A DNA stretch of 64,000 nt from an uncultured Pelagibacteraceae bacterium (GTDB taxonomy: Bacteria; Pseudomonadota; Alphaproteobacteria; Pelagibacterales; Pelagibacteraceae): assembly GCA_902563075.1 (NCBI GenBank), contig CACEWC010000002.1, positions 1 to 64,000 on the forward strand, written 5' to 3'. Both the position numbers and the translations under genes were made by a program. How positions within the stretch are numbered: the stretch's first letter is position 1; the number at the start of each line of letters is the position of its first letter. Under the pieces are notes generated by a model. It saw only the letters and a list, made by a program, of their open reading frames with translations, searched no databases and was not told where the DNA came from. Below are positions 23,525 through 31,250 of this stretch, one piece after another.

Positions 23525-26500
23525 TGATAAATAAATTTAAAATAATTTTTATAGGCTTTTTAATTTCACTCTTAAATATTACTGGAGTTGGAATTGCTAA
23601 ACCTTTGCCACCGGGATCTGGAGCAGGAGATATTCCAGCGAATATACTTATACTTTTAGATACCTCAGCTAGTATGAATGCAAATCCATTGGGAGGAGAC
23701 ACCTTAGAAGTTGTAGGCGATGTTGTTTTATTAAATAGCGGCGATGTTCTTGTTGGGCAAATGAATAATGGTGGCATCGTTAAAATGAATTATGATGATG
23801 AGGAATTTGATAGGGATTTTGGTACCAACGGATCAGTCCGTGCAAATAAAACTATTACTACTTGTGCTTTAGAGTATGGTACGAGCCAACCTTATGGCTT
23901 TTCAACAGTTACAGCTATGGCCAAAGCATCAAATGTAAAAGATCACACGGGTGAGGCTATATATGTTTCAGGTCCAGACGCTAAAGTAATCGGGATGGAT
24001 GCAGATGGAAATTGTTTAGAAATCATATGGGGTAGTGAATTGGGTAGAACTCATTTTAAAAAAAAAGATAAGTTTCATCCTAAATCTTTAACAATCAGAT
24101 CAATTGGTGGAGAGGATCACCTTCTAATTTCATCTATGGAGATATGGTGCTTTAAGTATAAAAATCATAAAAGATGTAAAAATAATTCTTATAGACATGA
24201 TTTAAAATTGTATTCAAAAAATTTGACTACTGGAACTGTTAAACAATATAATTTAAATGACAAATATAGACAGGCCCTTCAGCACACTACTTCAATGACC
24301 ATAGATCTTAATGGAGAGTATTTATATTCATCAGCTAATGGATTTATATATAGAATAAAATTAAAAAAAGATGGTGATAATTATACTGTAGATGGAGATG
24401 TTTATAAATTTGAAAGAGCTCCAGGAAAATCAGATTATAATACAGCCTCTCAAATAGAAATTGATCCTCAGGATACAAATGTAATGTATGTTTCAAGTGC
24501 AAACTCAAGCTCACTGCAAAAGCTAACAATTTCAAGTGATAAAAATACTTTAACACAGAGTATTATAATTGGTGGTGCTGACGACAACAATCAAACGCCT
24601 GCTGCGGCGGCTAACGATGATGAAAGTACATTAATTAACATGTTTAGAACAAATGCCTTGTTTGTAGGAACAGATAGAGTTTGGACTGGTGGTGATAAAG
24701 TTTCTATACAGGAATATGATGTTAGCGCAGACAGAATTAAATGGGTTGATGAAATGGGATCTAGTAGATTAAGTAGGATTGACGGGGCGATCAAAGCCAT
24801 AAGAGCAGTAGTGACGGACAGTTCTTTATTACAAGGCGCTCGATTTGGATTTGGTGAATGGAATGCTGGAGAAGTAGAAGTAAAAAAAACTGGTAAGGCA
24901 AGCAGCTTATGGATAAAAAATGGTGATTATGCATGTAACTGCGAAAAGAAGAAACCAGGTGCACCTAAGCATGTGCAATGCAACCCAAATTGCAATTATT
25001 ATCAACATGGTGGATGGAAAGGCGATCATCCACAAGGAAGAACAGCTCAATGCACTAATAACTCTTGTATAAGAGTGGGTATAGATAAAAATAACTCTCA
25101 ACTTATAATTAATAGACTTAACACCTTAAAACCAAAAGGTATTAGATTTGGAACTGATGCTAGAGCTTTTGCGCAACTTGCATATGGTTATTACTCTGAT
25201 GATAAGGTTGTAGATAGAGAGGGTAAACAATTAGCTCCACAGAACGCATCTGAAAGAATAGAATGCCAACAAAATTATGTAATTGTAATTGGTGATGGTG
25301 CGTGGAGAAACCATGATTATGCTGAACAAAAAATAAGAGATTTAAGACTTGAGAGAGGTGTCAAAACTTTAGTTATTGCTTATGGCAAAGATATCAGCGA
25401 AGGAGGAAAGACAAAATTCCAAGAAATTGCTATTGCAGGTACTTGCGATAGTGAAAATAGTTCTGATTGCAGAGATAGAATAGATGCTGAAACTCCTGGT
25501 GATTTATTGACTAAATTAAAAAGTGAGATTGAAAGAATAGTGGCGAGCAGATTGTCATTTACAGCTCCATCTATTACCGCAGAATTATCTGGGGAAGAAG
25601 GTGGAAGTTTATTTCAAGCACAATTTAAATATGCATTACACGGTGAATGGGAAGGTACACTTATAAGAAAGCATGTAAGAGAAGATGGAACAATTGTAGA
25701 TGATGTGGCTGATCAACGTGTTTACGATGTTGCAAAAATAATTCAGGGGCAGGCATTAAGTGATAATAGAGATATTTGGACTGTATATGAAGGTTTAGAT
25801 TATACATCAGACTATAATAATTTTACTGAAGATAAAGTTGATACTTTGAATGGACTATTTGGTCTTTTTGGTGATGTTGTTCCAAATTTTCATAACTCTT
25901 CCTCGTATTGTGGACCTAAGCTTGCAAACGTTGAAGGTTTAGATACTAACGCTGATGATATTAAAGGACTAATTAATTTTGTAAGAGGAAAAGATTATTT
26001 TGCTTACGGAGGCTGTGATAATACTAATAATGTGAGAGCATCAGTTCTTGGAGATATTTACCATTCACAAATTATAGAAGTTGGAAGACCTAAAGCAAAT
26101 ACAAATTTCACATCTACACACCAAGAGGCGTACTGGAGATATATTAATAATTATGATACTTGGGCAAGAACTGTTGTTCGAGATGATGTAATGTATTTTG
26201 GTGCAAATGATGGAGCACTTCACGCAGTAAGAACTGGTACAGGAAAAATAAGATATGGTGGAAATATTGGTGAAGAACTTTGGGCATTTGTTCCCCCATT
26301 CATTGCTGCAAAATTACCGACTATAGTAAATGAGGGATTAAATGATGTTCTCGGGCAAGGAAGAGGAGGTACCAATGCTATCTTTGCAGTTGACGGATCG
26401 CCAGTTGTTCACGATGTTTATATAAAAGGATTTAGATTAGGTGACGCAGGAAATATTATGGAAGAAGACTCAAAAAGCTGGCATACGATTTTATTTATTC

Positions 26501-28362
26501 CATATGGAAGAGGTGGACCTGGATTCTCAGTTTTAGATATTACAGATCCGGAAAATCCTATTCATATGTATTCCATTTACAATGATAGAGCAAATGGAAG
26601 AGTTTTACATTCAGATGAAAATGGAATGATTACTGCTTATCCTTATGGAAGTGAAACTTTAAGCATAGACCAATCTTTAGAAGCTATTACTGCAAGAAGA
26701 ATCGAACAACAAGCGCGAGATGCAGATATACTTTTAGATGCCGATGGAGATGATTTCACTAATAGAGATACAAAATCTTCATGTATGTCAAATTCAGATG
26801 TCGGCACAGATGCGAAATTTTTTAATGCTAGCTATGATGATGGTAGCGCATGTTACTCAGGATTAACATTCACTTTTATTACTGATTCTTTAGAAAATTT
26901 GACTACAGTAGATGCATCTAAATTTACTGTGATTTTTGAAAAAGACGGATCAATTACAGAGGTCCCAGTTGCAAAAGTAAATAGACAGGGCAGTGAAGTT
27001 GAATTTACCTTCTCTTCTGAAATGGTTTATAATGCAAGTACAGGCTTAACTTCAGATAAAGAAGATGTTCCTTTCACAATTATGCTACCTGCAGGACTGG
27101 AAGCAGAGAATATAGAGTATGATTACTCTATGCTAGGTGAGACTTGGGCAACCCCAAGAATAGTAAGAATACCAACAACAAAAAGTGGTTCTTTAAACGA
27201 TGATAACTATGTAGCCGTTTTACCCGGCGGCTTTGGTGCTACTAACGGCATAGGTTCTAATCTGTTTTTAGTTGACCTTGAGGATCCAGCCAACAATGGA
27301 GGGGCTATATTTGGGTCTGATGATAACCTAGGTCCAATAAAAATTGCTGATGTACCTGATAACGGTATAATCAATTCTGTTACTGGTGATCCTGTTGTTG
27401 TGACTCCTGATACATTTAGAGGCGTGCCTTGGAGAGGTGCTATGGTTTACATTAATGATTTAGAAGGAAAAGTTACAAAGATTAATTTAACAAATCAGCA
27501 AAAGGACAATTCAGAAATTGATATATTTGATCAAAGAACCTTATTTAATATAAATGCAAACGATATAAATCAAAGAGTGAGTTACTTTGGTATGGAAGCT
27601 GCATATGGTCAAAGTACAAGAAATTTATGGTTGTTTGGTGGAACTGGTGATTTTAGAGATGTTGGTGCTAGGATTGATGGAATGGATAACTTATTATTTG
27701 GTATTAGAGATGTAGACTTTCCGAATTTTATTCATGGTGAAATCAAAGTTCCAAAAGCATCCTCTGCAGATGAAAATGGAAATTCTAATTTTACAGAAGG
27801 AGCTCTTAAAGCGATTGCAAACGCACCTATTGTTGATGACAAATTCCCAGATCTAGCTGATTGTGGTTATACAAGAGGTAGGAACAGAATGGAGGATTGT
27901 CCTGGGGCAGGAAGACTTGGATGGATATTTAAACTTGATAACCCAGAATTTAATAAAAATCCAAAAGGAGATGCGAATAATAGATATAGAAAGGCTACAG
28001 CAATACCAACTATTTTTGGTGGAACTGTTTACTACCCTGTTTATGAGCCACCGCCAAAAGGAGAAACAACTTGTAGTGTTGGTAAAGCATTTATTTGTGC
28101 AGCTGATGATGAGTGCGGTATTAATCAAGCAGAAAAAATTCAGTTTGCAGAAAAAAATGTGAGATCTGAAAGTGAATTTGATGAAAGAGCAGGATGTTAT
28201 TTTTTACAAAAAGGAATTCTTTCACAGTTTGTAATTTCAGGAAATAAACTGTTTGCTAACGTAACAACAGAGTCGGATGATCAAGCAGATACCTTAGTAA
28301 CCTTGTTAGGAAGTGATAAAGATATTCAAGTGTATAGAGGTAGCTGGCAAGAAAACTTTTAA
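23524..28362 (+). CDS. pilY1: PilY1-like type IV pilus tip-associated protein (VWA + C-terminal PilY1 beta-propeller)
   Basis: MIDAS-like LLDTSASM; DNNFTEDKVD..; VLGDIYHSQIIEVGRPKAN; DVMYFGANDGALHAV...GEELWAFVPPFIAAKLP typical of PilY1 C-terminal domain. Confidence 0.9.
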   Translation: MINKFKIIFIGFLISLLNITGVGIAKPLPPGSGAGDIPANILILLDTSASMNANPLGGDTLEVVGDVVLLNSGDVLVGQMNNGGIVKMNYDDEEFDRDFGTNGSVRANKTITTCALEYGTSQPYGFSTVTAMAKASNVKDHTGEAIYVSGPDAKVIGMDADGNCLEIIWGSELGRTHFKKKDKFHPKSLTIRSIGGEDHLLISSMEIWCFKYKNHKRCKNNSYRHDLKLYSKNLTTGTVKQYNLNDKYRQALQHTTSMTIDLNGEYLYSSANGFIYRIKLKKDGDNYTVDGDVYKFERAPGKSDYNTASQIEIDPQDTNVMYVSSANSSSLQKLTISSDKNTLTQSIIIGGADDNNQTPAAAANDDESTLINMFRTNALFVGTDRVWTGGDKVSIQEYDVSADRIKWVDEMGSSRLSRIDGAIKAIRAVVTDSSLLQGARFGFGEWNAGEVEVKKTGKASSLWIKNGDYACNCEKKKPGAPKHVQCNPNCNYYQHGGWKGDHPQGRTAQCTNNSCIRVGIDKNNSQLIINRLNTLKPKGIRFGTDARAFAQLAYGYYSDDKVVDREGKQLAPQNASERIECQQNYVIVIGDGAWRNHDYAEQKIRDLRLERGVKTLVIAYGKDISEGGKTKFQEIAIAGTCDSENSSDCRDRIDAETPGDLLTKLKSEIERIVASRLSFTAPSITAELSGEEGGSLFQAQFKYALHGEWEGTLIRKHVREDGTIVDDVADQRVYDVAKIIQGQALSDNRDIWTVYEGLDYTSDYNNFTEDKVDTLNGLFGLFGDVVPNFHNSSSYCGPKLANVEGLDTNADDIKGLINFVRGKDYFAYGGCDNTNNVRASVLGDIYHSQIIEVGRPKANTNFTSTHQEAYWRYINNYDTWARTVVRDDVMYFGANDGALHAVRTGTGKIRYGGNIGEELWAFVPPFIAAKLPTIVNEGLNDVLGQGRGGTNAIFAVDGSPVVHDVYIKGFRLGDAGNIMEEDSKSWHTILFIPYGRGGPGFSVLDITDPENPIHMYSIYNDRANGRVLHSDENGMITAYPYGSETLSIDQSLEAITARRIEQQARDADILLDADGDDFTNRDTKSSCMSNSDVGTDAKFFNASYDDGSACYSGLTFTFITDSLENLTTVDASKFTVIFEKDGSITEVPVAKVNRQGSEVEFTFSSEMVYNASTGLTSDKEDVPFTIMLPAGLEAENIEYDYSMLGETWATPRIVRIPTTKSGSLNDDNYVAVLPGGFGATNGIGSNLFLVDLEDPANNGGAIFGSDDNLGPIKIADVPDNGIINSVTGDPVVVTPDTFRGVPWRGAMVYINDLEGKVTKINLTNQQKDNSEIDIFDQRTLFNINANDINQRVSYFGMEAAYGQSTRNLWLFGGTGDFRDVGARIDGMDNLLFGIRDVDFPNFIHGEIKVPKASSADENGNSNFTEGALKAIANAPIVDDKFPDLADCGYTRGRNRMEDCPGAGRLGWIFKLDNPEFNKNPKGDANNRYRKATAIPTIFGGTVYYPVYEPPPKGETTCSVGKAFICAADDECGINQAEKIQFAEKNVRSESEFDERAGCYFLQKGILSQFVISGNKLFANVTTESDDQADTLVTLLGSDKDIQVYRGSWQENF

Positions 28363-28407
28363 TTAAAATTAATTAATAAGCATTAAGAAAATAAAGTTTC
28401 ATTTCTC

Positions 28408-29157
28408 TCAGATCATATGTTTTATAAAAACATAGAGTGTTATGCCAAGAATTATATACGGACCAAATGGAATTTGAGATGACAAGTTTTTAGATTTGTT
28501 AATCAATGATGGCAAAGATAATCCTAAAGCTATTACGGATGATAGAAATAATACAAAAGGTATTGAAACCCAGCCAAACCAAAATCCAATAGCCGATAAT
28601 AGTTTAGCATCTCCTAAACCCATACCTTCTTTATTTCTTACTTTTTTATATACAAAAATAATTAACCATATAATTAAATATCCAATAACACCTCCAATTA
28701 ATGAATTGATATAGTTTGGAAATAAAAAATTATCTAAATTAGGATCAAATGATTTTATAAAACCAATAAACATTAATGGAAATGTTAAAGAGTTTGGAAT
28801 AATGAAATGTTTTAGATCAATAAAGAAGATAATAACAAAAAAAACACTTAGTATTACTAGTAATAATGAGGTGATGCTAATTCCATAGAAATAATATATA
28901 ATAGTAAATGAAATTGCAGTTATTAGTTCTACAATAAAATATTGAAAGCTAATCTTGTAGTCACAGTTTCTGCACTTTCTTTTTAATAATAAAAAGGAGA
29001 TTAAAGGAATATTATCGAACCATTTGATTGTTTTTTGACAACTAGGGCAAAAAGATCGAGTAAATATAACACCTTTATTCATGGGTAAACGATGGATACA
29101 AACGTTAGAAAAACTACCCCAGATGCAGCCTAAAACAAAAAATAGTACGAAAAACAC
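28408..29157 (-). CDS. pilD: Prepilin peptidase / leader methyltransferase
   Basis: LGCIWGSFSNVCIHRLP, CPSCQ..C..C zinc motif, GMGLGDAKLLSAIGFWFG. Confidence 0.95.
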   Translation of the reverse strand: MFFVLFFVLGCIWGSFSNVCIHRLPMNKGVIFTRSFCPSCQKTIKWFDNIPLISFLLLKRKCRNCDYKISFQYFIVELITAISFTIIYYFYGISITSLLLVILSVFFVIIFFIDLKHFIIPNSLTFPLMFIGFIKSFDPNLDNFLFPNYINSLIGGVIGYLIIWLIIFVYKKVRNKEGMGLGDAKLLSAIGFWFGWVSIPFVLFLSSVIALGLSLPSLINKSKNLSSQIPFGPYIILGITLYVFIKHMI

Positions 29158-29172
29158 TAATTAAATTTTAAA

Positions 29173-30603
29173 TTGGGAGGCAATATTAATAATTCCGTCA
29201 ATACAGTATTGAATAAGCACAACAGCGTCTTGCAAATGTATGTAAAGACCAGGAGTATTAATTATGATTTCCATAAAGGTTTAAATTATCAAAAAAAAAG
29301 TGTAATTCCAAATACAAAAATGTTTTTTAGACAAAAAAAAATTGAGCCAAACAAAGAAAACATAGCCTTAAATGAAGATTTAGCAATTATTACAAAAATG
29401 AATCAAGAGTTTGCAACATCTCTTGATTTAAAAGAAACTTTACAGACTGCTCTCGAAGTAATTATAAAAAGAATCGATGCGCAGGCTGCAAATATTTTTT
29501 TAATTGATGAAAAGAAACAAGTTTTTCAATGTATCGCTTCGAAATATCAATCGTATCTAGATGAATATGAAATACCTTTAACACAAGGTGTAATGGGTAA
29601 AGCAGTTTTACAAAAAAAATGTATAAGAGTTGGAAACGTTCGAAAAGATGTAAGAGAAATTGCAGAATTTTATTTTGATTTAGATAACAAAACAAATTTT
29701 ACAACATATTCTGTTTTATGTTCACCACTCATTGCAGCAAATGAATGTATTGGAGTAATTCATTGCTTAAATAAAAAAAGTAATTCAAAATTATTTGAGG
29801 AGAGTGATAGAAAATTATTAGAAACTTTATCAGCACCTGCAGCATTAGCAATTAGAAATGCAAAGATGGCAAAAGAACTCGTTGATAAAAATAGAATTCA
29901 AAAAGAAATAGAGATTGTAGGTGAAATACAAAAAACTTTATTATCAAAAAACAAAAAAGAAAATTTTCCTATTGCTGGAATAAATATTCCGGCAAAGATT
30001 GTATCAGGAGACTTCTATAATTTTTCTGACTTAGGAGATGGAAAGTTTGGTTTTGGCGTTGCAGATGTTTCTGGTAAAGGAATTAAATCTTCTTTGTTGA
30101 TGTCTAAAGCATCAAGTTTGTATAGATGTCTTAGTAAAACAATTTATTCTGCATCTGACTTGCTAGATCTTTTAAATAAAGAAATATGTGAAACAACTTC
30201 ACGTGGGATGTTTGTAACAATGTTAATTGGAATTTATGATAGCAAAAAAAATGAATTACTTTTATCAAATGCTGGTCACGAACCTCCACTTATCTTTTCT
30301 AGGGATGGAAAATTTTCTAATCATACAGAAGCAGGACCACCTTTAGGTATAATGTCAAAAATAAAATATAAAGAGACAAAAATTAACTTTGCAAACAGCT
30401 CAATGTATGTTTTCACTGATGGAATTACTGAAATTAAAGATCCAAATGGAGAAATGTTAGGTGCAGATGGTTTTCAAAATTATATTATTAAACATAAAGA
30501 CAAACCAAATCATGAAAGATTAAAAATAATTGTTGAAGATATAATTAAATCAGGAAAAATTCAGAAAGATGATCTAACAATTCTTGTTGTGGATGGAAAT
30601 TAG
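29173..30603 (+). CDS. GAF-domain PP2C (SpoIIE/RsbU-type) serine phosphatase (listed start is TTG; ATG at 29236 or 29320 are alternatives)
   Basis: GAF region SLDLKETLQTALEVIIKRIDAQAANIFLIDEK; PP2C motifs VSGDFYNF, FGVADVSGKGIKSSLLMSKASSLYR, TDGITEIKDPNGEMLG, DDLTILVV. Confidence 0.9.
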   Translation: MGGNINNSVNTVLNKHNSVLQMYVKTRSINYDFHKGLNYQKKSVIPNTKMFFRQKKIEPNKENIALNEDLAIITKMNQEFATSLDLKETLQTALEVIIKRIDAQAANIFLIDEKKQVFQCIASKYQSYLDEYEIPLTQGVMGKAVLQKKCIRVGNVRKDVREIAEFYFDLDNKTNFTTYSVLCSPLIAANECIGVIHCLNKKSNSKLFEESDRKLLETLSAPAALAIRNAKMAKELVDKNRIQKEIEIVGEIQKTLLSKNKKENFPIAGINIPAKIVSGDFYNFSDLGDGKFGFGVADVSGKGIKSSLLMSKASSLYRCLSKTIYSASDLLDLLNKEICETTSRGMFVTMLIGIYDSKKNELLLSNAGHEPPLIFSRDGKFSNHTEAGPPLGIMSKIKYKETKINFANSSMYVFTDGITEIKDPNGEMLGADGFQNYIIKHKDKPNHERLKIIVEDIIKSGKIQKDDLTILVVDGN

Positions 30604-30605
30604 TA

Positions 30606-30762
30606 GAAATGTTAGGTGTAGATAGTTTTCAAAATTAAATTATTAAACATAAAGACAAACCAAATCATAAAAAATTAAAAATAATTTTAAAAAAAATAAT
30701 TTAAACACGGAAAAGGCAGAAAGATTGCTAAAAAATTATTATTTTGATAAAAATTAATTGAA
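30606..30762 (+). pseudogene. Decayed tandem copy of the 3' end of the preceding PP2C gene
   Basis: Direct alignment with 30451-30605 at an offset of 155 bp, with many G>A / C>T changes, in-frame stops and a 1-nt deletion. Confidence 0.85.
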
Positions 30763-31019
30763 ATTCAGAAAAAATTTAAAAATTCACCTCAAATTAGAAA
30801 AAAAATATCAATTTTGAATTGTATTTTTAAGTTTTTTTGGATTTAATCTTAAAATTTCATTTTAAAGGTGTGTTCCCATGATAAAAGGTATAAAAAATTT
30901 TATCTTTTTTTTTCTCTAACACAAAAAAATTTTACTCTAACACAAAAAAAATAAAAATTAGAAAAAATTAGAAAAATGTTGTAAATACTAGCTTTTTTAA
31001 ATTTTGTTCAATTTTAATA

Positions 31020-31058
31020 ACTCTAACACAATTCTTTAAAATTTAATTGTGTTAGAGT
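31020..31058. repeat. Perfect 14-bp inverted repeat ACTCTAACACAATT-N11-AATTGTGTTAGAGT
   Basis: Read directly from sequence. Confidence 0.9.
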
Positions 31059-31072
31059 CGAATTCAATAGTC

Positions 31073-31132
31073 TTAAAATATTTCAAATAATATTTTAAAT
31101 GTCATTTTAGCGAAAATGGCTAATTTATTAGC
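31073..31132. repeat. Cluster of three further inverted repeats: TTAAAATATT-N6-AATATTTTAA, CATTTT-AGCG-AAAATG, GCTAAT-TT-ATTAGC
   Basis: Read directly from sequence (31073-31098, 31103-31118, 31119-31132). Confidence 0.7.
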
Positions 31133-31250
31133 TTTTTTGACATTTTAGACAAATTTTTTTAGTCTTAGGTAAGTTTGTGTTGGACAATATTATATTTTGT
31201 GTTAGAGTTTTAGGAAAATTGTGTTAGAGAAATAGAAATTTTGAAAAATT

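Larger units (their letters stand above)
30914..31231. promoter_or_regulatory. Symmetric array of CTCTAACACAA / TTGTGTTAGAG motifs (putative regulator-binding region)
   Basis: Forward copies at 30914, 30935, 31021; reverse copies at 31047, ~31199, 31221; variant TTGTGTTGGA near 31174. Confidence 0.6.

Noticed and set aside
27853-28162. Paired overlapping ORFs on both strands inside pilY1
   Set aside because: Out-of-frame within the conserved PilY1 C-terminal coding region.
29041-30620. Mobile element near the phosphatase duplication
   Set aside because: No transposase, terminal inverted repeats or target-site duplication; a simple tandem duplication explains the pattern.
31103-31140. Intrinsic terminator upstream of the PilM-PilN gene
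   Set aside because: GCTAAT-TT-ATTAGC plus TTTTTT resembles one, but the stem is short and AT-rich; kept only as an inverted repeat.
30914-31231. CRISPR array interpretation of the repeated motif
   Set aside because: Repeats are only ~11-14 nt, occur in both orientations, spacing is irregular and no cas genes are present.
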